From NCBI GenBank assembly GCA_001600455.1, contig BCKC01000003.1, positions 4,758,754-4,822,753 of the forward strand: a stretch of DNA of 64,000 bases. The letters are read 5' to 3'. Of the stretch, positions 1 to 11,825 are shown in pieces (the stretch's first letter is position 1; the number at the start of each line of letters is the position of its first letter). The notes below the pieces were generated by a model. It was not told the DNA's origin. It saw only the letters and a program-made list of their open reading frames with translations, and did no database searches. Origin of the DNA: Endocalyx cinctus (lineage: Eukaryota; Ascomycota; Sordariomycetes; Amphisphaeriales; Apiosporaceae). The translations under genes were made by a program, and so were the position numbers.

Positions 1-2298
1 AAAAATGCACTTACTATACTTACTATGCCTAAGTTTCTCAAGTTTGCTTTACTTAGTCGGAAATGGTTGCTGAAACGTTTTGAATATCTGATCACTACTC
101 AATATCGACATCGACTTGATTACAGGCTTGAATCCTACTCCATAAGTGGAAGTGTACTTCCCACTTAGTACATAGTACAGCCGAGAATGTCAGTTAGTGT
201 CCGAATTCCCTAACCTACCCGCTTCTGCCGCAGCGATTAAATTGCTTGCCTATGCTAGTGCAGATACAAGAATACTACATATATATAGTCCGTGATTGCC
301 GTACTTAGTGAACATGTATGGATATGGTAGTTGTCAGAAGACTCTACATATGGTGGCTGATTGGCCAATTTAGCTAAAGTGGTGGAATCTCTATATTTTC
401 GTGTCCATGGGAACCCTTGCATGCTGAAGCAGGGATTGAAACGGTACTCTAAGGATTCCAGTATAGTGTGGTATAATAGTGTAGTAGTGAACATATAATA
501 TACTCTATTATGTATACTGTAAAGACACATGGCTGGGCGGACGTTACTACGCAGGGTAGCCGTCGCTAGTTTTAGTGCCCTATACCCTGGCAAAGTCTGA
601 TCATATCTTTGACTGATCATATCTCTGACTAACTTCCAAGGTTATATGTATACATCTACTACGTTCTCGAGGGCATATCGTACGTGTACGTGTACACTGG
701 TGCTCTACACCGGTATACCCGGTAATTGAGCGTGATACTCTAATTATAGCAATAGCAACGCCTTACCTGCCTACATTACTCGTGCTGTCATAATATTGCT
801 AATACTACGTAGTATACGCTATTCAGGTCACCCAGACACCACAGTACCTATCGCAAAGCAACGCTCGACAAACCAAAGGTTCTGGGATCAATGACAGCTC
901 GTCGTTCGAAGTATTATCCAGTTTACCTACAATAATCCCACAAATATTAATTTTAATGAAAATTTATTTAACGTCAGCACTCTTCAAATTACCCCGAATA
1001 GTAGCGTACGCAGGACGTACATGGTACGTGGCTCTTCCCTACATGGATGGTATATGGGTATCTCGGAGGACGATGAAGACGTCTCGGAGGGTACTGGAAA
1101 CGTCTTTCCCATCAGAAAGCAGAAGCTGGTTCTGCTGGACAGGCATACATAGGATTGCGATAAGCGCTAAGTCGTAAAGGTCGGGATTGGCATGAAACTT
1201 TTCGTATTAGGGCATAGTATAGACAAAGATACCCAGTTTTAGATCGCCAAGGATTTTCCCAATCCACCTCTACCGCTTCACTACTTTACATCTACGGAGT
1301 ACACTTAAGTATACGGAGTATAGTGTCCTTTGTAAGCCATCGTTAGATTATTACGTAGTATCCTGCCATTGACCCAAGATTTTATAGTCTAGGTTAGCTG
1401 GTTAGGTATATATCTTACGTGAGAAGATCTGCGCATACTTGATTGGTCCATTCACCCTGCTCACCGAGCTCAGCCATCGACGTCGCGCGGCATCGCTGAT
1501 CAATTAATTAACCCAATCTACTCACTGTGATACACTGATACTATAATGCCCACATAGCATAGTATTCTCCGACCGGAGATGGAGACACACTAACAGGTTC
1601 TTTTTTCGTCTATACTATGTACGTAGTGTAACACGGCATACGGCGTATCCTATCCTATCCTACAAGTTATTCTCTTCCTTGTATATACGCAGTAATAGTA
1701 CTAGCGTACGATATTATTCCTTGCAAAGATGCCTTGGGCCCTATTGATTTCAGACCCGATGTAGAGTGTACAATGCACCAAAAAGATGGCTATTTAGCGG
1801 AGAACAGTCCGGAGTTGGAACTTTTTTTTTTTTTGAAGGATCATTAAAGGGATGCCCTCGTCCTCATGTCACATGCAACTTGGAAAATGAGGATTATCCA
1901 CAATGACGCTGACTTACTGTATTCAAATTTATTAGTGCTGCTTCATCTGTCCCGTTTTGAAGTTTTGCCACTCGTTGTATCAATACTTGAGATAAGATTA
2001 TTTCATTACTTAATTATTTTATTATTATGAAATGTGATGAATAACTTGCGGTGCATGGTAGCCGACGAAAGTAATTGATGCTGTTTAACTCCCATCAGCA
2101 ACTATTTCGAGTAAAGCAACATGAGTGATGATTTGAAAAGAATAGATTTGGAATATGTAGCTATTAAAGTAAGAAGCTTAAATGGTTTCCTATATCCTGT
2201 ATATATATATATATGCCATCGTGAGATCAACTCAAAATTGACAAGTAGTTTTTCCTTCTGATCAAAAATATAATTTTCCAAAGTACTTTACGCCGTTT
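1..2298. other. AT-rich intergenic region, no gene seen
   Basis: No open frame here resembles a known family or continues through plausible introns. The stretch is AT-rich, with many short TAGTA/TACGTA-like words, a run of T near 1830 and a short TA microsatellite near 2200. Two copies of TACGGAGTA lie 19 bp apart at 1293-1301 and 1312-1320. The last few hundred bases are the 3' flank of the transporter gene that ends at 2299. Confidence 0.6.
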
Positions 2299-4291
2299 TT
2301 ATAACACATCCCGTGAGACCTGATTTTTCTCAATAATATCATCCTGCGATGTGGACCTGTCTCCCTTCTCAGGTTCCTCCGCAAGCCCATACTCGGACTC
2401 CAACTCCTTCCTGAGCGGGACGTCTTTCTCGAGGAAGAACAGAAGGAAAGCCGCGCCGCCGAACGCGACCGATACGAGGAAGACCGTCTTGAGCGCCTCC
2501 CTGTACACGGCCTGGATCTCCCCCCTCACGGGATCGGCCCACGACTCGACGAACCGCGCCGACGCGTGCTGGTAGGCGCCGCCGCCTCCGAGCACCTGAC
2601 GCGCCGCCGGATCCGAGACCGTGTACAGCAGCTGGTCCACGCGGTTATTGAAGACGGTAGCCGGGATCGCGACGCCCCAGACGCCGCCCATGGTGCGGAT
2701 AAACGACCACGTCGCCGTCGCGGCCGCCTGATCCGACTCCGGCACGGGCGCCTGGAACGCGGGAAGCAGGGTCTCGAGAACGACGCCGGCGCCGAGGGCC
2801 CCGATACTCTGGTACGTGGCCCACTCGGCCGTCGTGCTGCCTTCCCACTGCAGCGCGAAGAGGCCCAGGCCCAGCGTGAATACGCCTTCGCCCACGATGT
2901 GCAGGAACTTGAACTTGCCCCATCGCGCGACCGCGACGCTCGCGATCGCCGTTCCGGGCACCGATATCAGCGTCATCGGGAGAAGCGATACGCCGGTCCG
3001 GTTTCCCGAGAACAGCTTCACGGCCTCGAAGAATAGGGGAAGGAAGTAGAGACCCCAATACGCCAGCATCCAGTGGAGAAAGGTGTTTATGGCCGTGATG
3101 AGGGAGGTGCGATGACGGAACAGGCGGGGTGGCATCACCAGGTCGGTTGCGAAGCCCCAGTTCTCCCAGCAGGCGAAAAGCGTGAGACCCATAACGCCTA
3201 ACAAGAGGGGGACGAGGACGCGCCACGAGCTCCAGGGATGTCGGATACCGGCGTAGCTCAGAGCGTACAACATGGAGATGGTACTAGCGATCAAGAGGGC
3301 GTTTCCTACCCAATCGATTTGACGTATCTTCTGCTCTAGTGTCGTTTTCTTGTAGTTAACGTGTAGGAATAGGAACAGGATTACGAGAGCTATGCCGCCG
3401 ATGGGAAGATTGAGGTAGAATACCTATCGGAGGAAAAAAAAAGGATGATTAGCTTAGAACATTTCGATTGAAAAATGACCTATCGATCTGTCACTTACCC
3501 ATCGCCACGAGCTCCTGTCCACCAGAACACCTCCAACGATTGGACCACTCGATAGTCCAACCGCATAGAAAACCATGATAATGGCGATATAGTAACCACG
3601 CTGTCTAAGCGGTACCAAGTCGGCAATGATGATATCTGGTCTCGTTTTAGCTTTTACTCCCTAACTGCATCACTCACATTATACGTGATCTAAAAGAAAC
3701 AGAACCGAACTTACTAATAGAGCTTGTGGCACCGCCGGACCCGACACCTTGAATAGCACGGCCCGCAATCAACATAGCGCTACTAGTAGCTCCTCCACAT
3801 ATGCCGCTCCCTATTGTAAATATGGCGGTAGCCGACAGCATGAGCCATCGGCGTCCAAAAACATTGCATAGCTGGCCAAACAAGGGCTGTGAAGCAGCAC
3901 TATAGGTCGGCAGTTAATATCATATAAGTGAAAATTTATGACCGTAAAACGCAGAACGAGAAGAATAGGTAGAGACAGGGCAGGTGTAGATCATAGGGGT
4001 AAAAGAAAAGACATACCAGCCTAGGAAGAAGGCATTCGTGATCCAGATGTATTCCTCTCCCATCTTGAGGTCTTGAACGATAGTCGGTCCGGACGTCACG
4101 ATCACGCTGTTTTCCAGCGATGCTTGGAACGTCGCGATAGAAAGCCCGATAATGATAGCCCAGAAACGGAATCCCCGCTGCATCGGCTGAGACGACGACA
4201 GCTTGGACATGTCGCTGTTGTTGTCGACGCTGCCTTCTACCTCAACTGATCTGGTAGGCTCAGCATCTCCGGCAAATGTATCGTTAGCCAT
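2299..4291 (-). CDS. DHA2-family (14-TM) MFS drug/toxin efflux transporter, multi-exon
   Basis: A plasma-membrane proton antiporter of the kind that exports toxins or fungal secondary metabolites. The ATG is at 4291. Exon 1 holds a polar N-terminus and the first membrane helix, with a [20 protein letters not shown] stretch typical of fungal DHA2 pumps. The next exon has the loop 2-3 signature ([12 protein letters not shown]) and helix 4 ([12 protein letters not shown]). After two more introns come the antiporter motif C ([15 protein letters not shown]) and a long last exon with the remaining helices and a polar tail. The splice at about 3714 (GTAAGT) to 3631 keeps frame ([17 protein letters not shown]). 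It is divergent from the P450 at 5494, which could be a pathway partner. The substrate cannot be read from sequence. It looks intact. Confidence 0.9.
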
Positions 4292-5493
4292 TGTGTTCCG
4301 CTTGCTTTTGCTTGCTCGTTAGCTCTCGCTCTCTTGCTTGGTCAAAATGAACCAAACCAAACGGTAAAAATACTAAACAAGCGGTTTGCGGGATGGCTGG
4401 ACTAATTCTACTAGGTTAGTTCGCCAGTCACGGCGGGAAGGAGGAATAAGGTAAGTCATCCGTTTAGACGAATTAGGGAGCTATCGGCATTTCGACCTGT
4501 TAGCATCGTATAGAACCGTGTCGACGCAAAGTACTTAATACGTAGTTCAGTGCGAATTATATAAATAGAATCCTGCCGATTAGTTTCCATATCTGTTTAG
4601 TGGACTACTGTCGGAAAGATACACGAGGTAGTATTGTATGGATGAGTGATGGATGTATCTGCAAGGTTCTTCAATACAACCGTGATTAAGCTAGTAGGGT
4701 AAGCCTAGAAAGTACCCTGTACGGAGTACTTTGGTACTAAAATGTTCCACTTTGCAGTAAAATCCTACCGCTTCACTGAGTGGGCAGGGGGGCTGAGGGG
4801 GTTTTAGGGGGAGGTGGCAACTGGGATACCCACTATCAGCAATATCAGCAAAGACTTGGGGGCTGAAAAGTAGCAAATGCCGGAAGGATGTGCTAATACT
4901 GGGTAAAATATTCTATAAATTACTTTTTGTCTCAGTACTCTGTAGAACTCGAACCACTTCATCGAGTTCATTAATCGTTAAGTCCTATCCAACAAGGGAT
5001 ATTGATGGAGATACTGGGGTACGTTCAATATTGCTACGTAACTAATCACTTAGTATCACCTATAGTACAGTGTAGGACCTATAATATAGTGTAGGGTTTA
5101 AATACAGGGTACTCCAGGGCTGAATTTTTATCAGGTGCTGATCGCTATTTCTGGGATCTCAAACGGCATTTACGGAATACCCAACTTTCTTTTTTTCCCT
5201 TTTCGGTCTTATATACTATACTATCTCAGTACTACTAGTATATCTCAATATGTAGTGTAATGATGTATACTATACCTTCATCCATTATTAATATACTTAC
5301 ACGTAGGACTTGAAATTCTTATTAGTACTAATAGCTAAATGCTTCTTGTGCGCTTCCTAATCCCCCCCAAATTGATCCACCCTTCCTAGCACGTAAAAAA
5401 CGCCTCTGTTCTATCCCGACCAGTTGATTATCAAAAAGTCCTTCCGCACATTGTTAAATTATACTTTTGCGTAATCAGAAAACGAAGGGACGG
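4292..5493. promoter_or_regulatory. Divergent intergenic region between transporter and P450
   Basis: About 1.2 kb between two divergently transcribed genes, so it should hold both promoters. No coding frame is supported. One TACGGAGTA word is at 4720-4728. I see no clear operator or TATA element that stands out from the AT-rich background. Confidence 0.5.
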
Positions 5494-7510
5494 ATGGATT
5501 CACTATCGCCCTTGCTTCAGCAAATCCCCGATTTGACCACCGGTCAATGGATTGTATCGGGATTTGGACTGGTTAGTACCCATGCTCCTCTACGTGCGCC
5601 GGTATGAGCAGTACCCTTCTAAGATGCCTCTCTATACCTAGCTTGCCCTGTACGCTTCGCTTCGGTGCATTTATCTCATATACTTCCATCCTTTATCCCA
5701 CTACCCCGGTCCTAAGCTTGCTGCGGTATCGAACGTGTGGTACGGCTATCATTGGTTAGTATTCTTTGCGAATAAGTTGCCTCTTAGTTTTATCCAGCGC
5801 GGCCAGCTCACAAACTTAGGTTTACTGGAAAATATCCTTTCGCAATCGCCAAAGCACTGGATACATATGGTAAGTTTTCTTGATCACAGAACTCGACTGG
5901 GACTCATACTGATTTAAATAGGCGACGTTGTCCGAATCGCTCCCAACGAACTAGTTTTCGTTACCCCACGAGCTGCTTCTGGTAAGAGTGTGATGACGGC
6001 GCGACCTAAGTGTTCGCTTGAGCTGATCGAAATCACCAGATATCTATGCCTCTCACACTAAGAACTTGGAACATTTTCCTAAAACCGACTTCTTCATCTT
6101 CGGGCTCGAAGACAATGGGCTTAACTGGGAGATGGACCCGGTCAAACACCGGAAGGATTCCAAACAGTTAGCACCGGCCTTCAGCCTGAAATCGATCAGG
6201 GCAAAGGAGAGGATAGTCCATGAGTATATTGACAACTTCGTCGATAAGCTAAAAGTACATGGACCAAAGTCGGAAGGGATAGACTTGAAGACCGTAGGCA
6301 ACATTCATCACCAAGTTAGAAAACGGTACATGAAACTGATCTGAATTTACTCAGTGGGCGGACTGGCTAGCCATGGACATAAGCGCATACCTAGCGTACA
6401 GCCGTGAGATGAACAACCTACGAGACAGTAAGTCTTCACCGTAAAATACGGTAGTCTAATCTATGCTAGAGCTACTAACATGCGCGTGAAAGTGAAAACG
6501 ACCCCTTTTCTGGAGCAGTTATGGTTTGTTAATTTCTTCGTCATGGCCAACCAAGTTTTCAAGAGATTCCCCCTACTTTCGGGTCTCAAATTTCTCTGCA
6601 TCCCGCCATCCGTTATCGCGAGTTTTCCCAAGCTAGAGCGTATCAACCGAGAGGAGCTCGAAGTGCGCATTAAAAACCGCGGAAAGAGAGATTATCTTGA
6701 CCACTTCGAACAGCTGCTTCCGGCGGACGCTCCGCTACCCACCAAAAAGGAGGAGAAGCATATCGAGGTTACGATCGGCCATCTGATGATAGCCGGATAT
6801 GAGCCGACGTCTAGTCAGTTCCAGTGTACTCTAATGCTCTCCCTGCTCGAACCAGATACCCTGCGTTGGTTGGTCGACGAGATCAGATCCAATTTCCAAA
6901 GCTACGAGGATATCACACCAGATGTGCTCGACGGCCTCCCCGTCCTTCACGCGTCTCTGATGGAGACCCTTCGATACACGGTCCTTGCCGGACACGGTCT
7001 TCCGCGCGTAAGCCCAGGAGCGTCAGTTGACGGAAATTGGGTTAGCAAGGGGGTAAGTAATTATTCATCCCCATTCCCGAACCCCCAAGACAGACATGGA
7101 TTTGATCTACGCTCCTTCACTTCATCATTTTTTTTTTACTAACCATCTACCTACCTACGCAGGTGACCGTACAGTTTGCCCACTTCGCGTTCACCCGCAG
7201 CCCGCGTTACTTCCACGAGGCGGACAAGTACCGGCCGCAGCGATGGTTGCCCAAGGAGCACCCGAGCTGGGACCCGGCTTTCGCCAACGACGCGCTCGAG
7301 ACCTTCTTCCCCTTTAGCCAGGGCCCGAGGTCTTGCATCGGGATGACGCTGGCGTGGCGCCAGACGAAGCTCTTCGTAGCCAAAGTGCTCTGGTCTTTTG
7401 ACATGGAAGCTATCCCGGGCGAAAGTATGGTGTTTGAGAGAGATTTCAAGATCTTCGGAATGTGGGAGAAGCCATCGTTCAGAGCTAGGTTCTTACCTGT
7501 CGCCCGATAG
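5494..7510 (+). CDS. Cytochrome P450 monooxygenase, eight exons, intact
   Basis: A microsomal fungal P450 of about 500 aa. The ATG at 5494 opens a 78 bp exon; the first intron is 5572-5641. Exon 2 gives the membrane anchor and the proline hinge ([20 protein letters not shown]). Further introns at 5755-5819, 5870-5921 and 5982-6039 all keep frame and yield [12 protein letters not shown] and [14 protein letters not shown], typical of the beta1/B-helix region. Two more introns fall near 6294-6355 and 6428-6492. The I-helix is [14 protein letters not shown] (an E-P-T variant of the oxygen-activation motif). The K-helix ExxR is ETLR, and the heme ligand loop is [10 protein letters not shown] with Cys in place. 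The last intron (about 7051-7161) ends in CTACGCAG. It resembles P450s of secondary metabolism such as isotrichodermin-type hydroxylases, but the substrate is unknown. Confidence 0.92.
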
Positions 7511-8186
7511 GGAAGTACCGTCACTGTGGAACATTCTCGATGTTGAACTAGTTCGACTATTCATTATGCGCTACGTAAATCAAATATGTAAAGTAATTCT
7601 CTCTTCTGTTTTCTGTATTACTACAAGTATTATAGTAGAACTTTGGAGGATCTGTTGGAAATGGCATAGATCTGAGAGGTGTTAAGTCTAAGGAGGGGAA
7701 ATCCACACATCCATTGGATATCAGTAGGCTTTTAGCATTGCGTAATAGCGCTTTCAACCCTAAGCTTGCAGGTTACTTAGCGGGTTATAGCAGCTACGCG
7801 GGGCTGGCGGGGCTAGTGAGAGGGGCAGAGGGGGGTGTTTTGTTGTCGGATTAGATAACGGCCATACGTCGGCCATGGATGCATACTCCACTGATGGGAA
7901 GTGATTAGTGAGGGTTTTACAGAAGATAGTTGATTGAATACAACAGCAACAATTGACCATACCTAGGTACAATGAAACACCCATCAATTACTTCAAGGTT
8001 TGAGTGTTCGTGACAGTATACGAGAAGCATACGAATGGTGGGCGAACGCCCCGTAAAATTGGTGCATAATTACGCTTTACAATACTTCCAAGGACGCTAC
8101 GGACAATGCTGATATAAACCTATTCCTTGACTTTGATAAAATAACGCGATATCCATAGATGTTTGACGATTGACGGTCGTATGGGC
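7511..8186. other. Intergenic spacer
   Basis: Convergent 3' flanks of the P450 (+) and the trypsin-fold gene (-). Short open frames here are not supported by composition or homology. I see nothing else in it. Confidence 0.5.
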
Positions 8187-10180
8187 TCAGACGGGTTTTG
8201 AGAGCGTGTACCCTTCCCGAACTACCTCGCTTGCGCTTACCGAGACCGAAAATCCCTTCCACGCCCCGTCTCTAATGTGATAATGATAGAACCCTAAAAC
8301 AAATCTATCGTCATCCCAAATAGCCGACCCGCACGTTCCATCTGGTAGGCACTACGGTAAAAAGAATTTCGTTAGTAATTGCTAGTTTCGGCTCAAAGTA
8401 TAGGCTCGTGTTCGATAGATATGTTTCGACAGTCCAAGGTAGACTGATTAGATAGGCACAAATACGTCAAGTCTTCCGTTTAGTAGAACATCGCCAGTGC
8501 AATGCCTCGAGAAGACGTATACGGGTGAAAATGGCTTAGGATATCACTTACGGCTGACTCCTCCTCGTCTTCTCTCTGTCCCATGTACGACCATACATAT
8601 GGCACATATCTTGTTTTCTTCGTGCCATCCGGCTCGTCATCGGCTTCTAGCCGAATCGATCTCATCATCACCGCCCCTGCTATGTCTCCTGAGAAGGGGC
8701 TATTCGAGTAGCAGTTGCCCCATTCGAATCTGTCGTTTTGATTGGACAACTGGATCAGGCGGCATGAATAATCAAGGTTATTCTCGAACGGGAAATTTTC
8801 GAATCGTACACCTTCTTCCAGCTTTAGCAGAGATATGTCGGTGAAGGGAATATCCACGACGGCGCGTCCAATAATCCTTCCGTCACTGCCTCCTTGCGAT
8901 ACAGTTTTTTCTTCTCCAATACCGTGAGATGAGGCGGTCACAAATTTTTCACCAGCCTGATTCTCCACCATTACACCGCAAGTTGTCGAAAACGTAATCG
9001 AGTTTTCGCGGTCTTGGAGACTGTGGCTGTTAAGCATCACACCCGGCCTCAGAATATCATAGGTGGCTTTGTCGAAATTTTCAACCAAATTTGGAGGCTC
9101 AACTGGAGGATCGGTCGGTGGAGATTTAGGCGATTGAGACTTGTCTGGTTGGGCCTCTGGCTGGGGATCTGGTTGGGGAGCTGTCTGGGCCTCTGTCTGG
9201 GCCTCTGACTGCGGATCGGTCGGTGGAGATTTAGGTGATTGAGACTTGTCTGGTTGGGGAGTTGGCTGGGCCTGTGGCTGGGCGTCTAGCTGGGGATCTA
9301 ACAGAGGATCTGGCTGGGGAGCTGGCTGGGGTTTATTTGGTCGAGTTGCCCAGCCGGGCCTCTTGATCTCTGGCTCGCTGAGGTAACCCACAGGGCATCC
9401 CGCAATCTTTCCCGGAAGTCGATCCCCTATGATGATAGTGGGAACATCTTCTTCCAGGACGATATAAAATATGCGCTCGCAGGTAAACATTATCTCGGTG
9501 ATATGAAAGTCAGGTAGCTTATCGAGAAAGCGGTGATGAATTTTCTTGACGATATCGATCAAGATTGTATCGGAAAAATCACTCGAATTAATATCTATCT
9601 GAGGGAGAATTTTCGCTTTCATGTCTCCGAATTTCAACCTGGGGAACATGGTTGTACGGCCTCCCCCTAAATGATCCGTGAGCGCAATGGGTATGCCACC
9701 GACGGTCAAAGGCCAGGGCCTTTTCGGCAACTCGGAAAATTCAAATAAGAGATAGGATCGGAGGCGGGCCTCGGTGACTTGTCGCGTACCGGGGAAAATG
9801 CTTAGCAGCAAGGCTTGTATGTTACTCCCCATAATATCGACGGTCAGGTTCTTAAGATTGTAGGGTAGCAATACATGCCGGCTGAGGGGGCTCAGGCTTG
9901 TTTCTACCATTTTAGGATAAGTAGTATATTGATGAACCTGTGACTGTATCACCCTGGCCTTGCCTTTAGGGAACATAAGTCTTGGGACGAGGAATCCTGC
10001 GGTGGGAATTTCAGCATTGACCGAGAAATCGCCGCGATACATGGAGGGTGCAGTTAAGAACAGGTATATCTGAGAAGAAGATGATTGGGCCAACGGTACA
10101 ATTTCCCGCTTCCTTGATGGATTTGAAGGAGCTGAAGGAACTGGGACAACCAGAATTTGGAGCACCGATAAAGATGCCAT
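8187..10180 (-). CDS. Trypsin-fold serine peptidase-like protein with Pro/Gln-rich linker, two exons
   Basis: Predicted 597 aa from ATG 10180 (upstream in-frame codons lack an ATG). Residues 1 to about 285 form a globular N-terminal region I do not recognise. A linker of roughly 85 residues rich in P, Q, D and A follows; it contains the phrase QPDKSQSPKSPPTDP twice. The C-terminal part reads as a chymotrypsin-like fold: a His in TASSHG and an Asp in FTDISLLKL. The continuous frame runs on to 8480 but would lack the serine. A GTAAGT donor at 8551 joined to a TAG acceptor at 8352 gives a second exon (8351-8187) starting CLPDGTCGSAIWDDD, which supplies the GTCGSA nucleophile motif and a VLGFYHY strand. 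The triad therefore appears complete. No signal peptide is visible, so it is probably intracellular. The spliced end is inference from motif and splice consensus; function is unknown. Confidence 0.8.
8352..8551 (-). other. Inferred 200-bp intron of the trypsin-fold gene
   Basis: The donor is GTAAGTGATATCC and the acceptor TTTTTACCGTAG, phase 0. Reading through instead gives a short tail ending at 8480 without any serine motif. Splicing restores the conserved serine region of the peptidase fold. Confidence 0.75.
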
Positions 10181-11825
10181 TTTGATGTCTATTTTGACGT
10201 CTAAAATGGATGATTTGGGTGAATTAATGCGGTATGATTTGACCGAGGTCAAGAATCGAGAAAGTAATCAGTTAATTAAATACTTTCAATCTAGTACTTA
10301 GAGAAAGCGATGATTGACTTGTGAGTGAAATATCGGTGAAGAATGTTGAGTTCAATCCGTAAGAATAAATCTACTCAAGTCAAGTGTTTCCTAATATCTT
10401 CAATTGTTTGACTTCCTTCTTATAATTTTATTTTTCGTAGTGCTTCTTGTGTGCTTGCTTGTGTTTTCTTTTTCTTTCTCTTTTTTTCTTTCTATAATTA
10501 TCATTACCAGAGTTAGAAGGTAATTGCCTTGAGGTACAATCATGGTATTATGGTCAAGTTACTTCGTTATTACTTTACATTAACAATATTTTCCTTATGT
10601 AGCCTTCTCATTTAGCGAAAACGGCCAGAGTGAAAATAATGGCCTACAAATCGATCCATATAAAAAACAATCCTAATAAAGAACGTATACCCATACCGAC
10701 TGCCTGATATGATTTATACGGCAATCTTGAGCTCATATAAATACTTCATTGTCCGCCAGGCGCGATGCTAAACCAACATCCTTTCCACCGAGAGATAAAA
10801 AAAAAAACTAGATGGTAGAAGCCTCACGGTATTCATTTTCTGGATGCTTTTTATTCTTATCTTATCTTTTCTTTTTATTTACTTTTATTAGATACGGAAA
10901 GTACCCCCAGATACAATCATGATTAAGCTCCTTCCTTGCTTCAGTAGATGGCTCTTAGTCTCAGCACTTACCCATCTCCTTCGATATCCATGGACCACCG
11001 TCTGTCATTTAGATGATTTATGATCGAATGGACGCCTATGCACATACCTAGGTATATCCATGGATAATATTTATCCATCTACCTAGCTGCCTAGGCATGT
11101 ACAAGTCCTAATGATTTAATTAGTATTCTGCCTTGTTATTACTCTTTATTCTCGGTTCATCTGAGGAAACGGCGTGATTCAACAAACAAACTTCCAGATG
11201 GGGTCAAATGAGGACCCTCTGCCTTCCAACAACAATTACAACGCCAGTGGAAGCCAAATAATAATTTTAATATTCCATACATAGTCGTATCCAAGATATT
11301 ACTTGGGAACATTAAACCTGATGAAATTCTATCTCCTGACAAAAGTCGCCGGTCTTAGTCACCCGAACCAGGATGCATTGATGCCGGAAAGCGCACAAGC
11401 ACACGAGATCACTGCTACAAACGACAATTTGAAAAAGAGAAAGCTAAATTTAGACTGATTTCTAGCTATTAAATTCCTTACTGGCTATTTAAATAGCCAT
11501 ACTCAACAATCTTTTCAAGAGAAATATCAATTCTATTGGTCAGCTTTTCGAACCCCATTGTAGAAACCTTGTTGATATGGACCCGCAATCAGGAGGTATT
11601 TATCTTTCAGAGCAGTACGAGTGAACCATTAAGACGCGACTGGTTGATCTGACTAACATGGAACCCAAAATTTGGGTTTAATGAGCTGTCGGGCTCGTGG
11701 ACTGGGCCTAGGCTGCTGGAAGTTCGATAGGTTCTTAGTCATTCGCACGACGCCTCGGTGTTGAACTTGTCTATTAATTAAATAAATTATGCAGAGTCTT
11801 TTATGATTAATAGTTAACTAACATC
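10181..11825. other. AT-rich intergenic region
   Basis: About 1.6 kb with no supported coding frame. It has T-rich tracts near 10430-10500 and 10850-10880. It contains the 5' flank of the trypsin-fold gene and the 3' flank of the CorA-like gene. Confidence 0.5.

Noticed and set aside
255..620. 121-codon open frame on the minus strand
   Set aside because: No motif, AT-rich composition like the surrounding spacer, no splice extension or recognisable homology.
8480..8551. Continuous-frame C-terminus of the trypsin-fold protein
   Set aside because: It lies in the inferred intron; the spliced exon carries the conserved serine motif instead.
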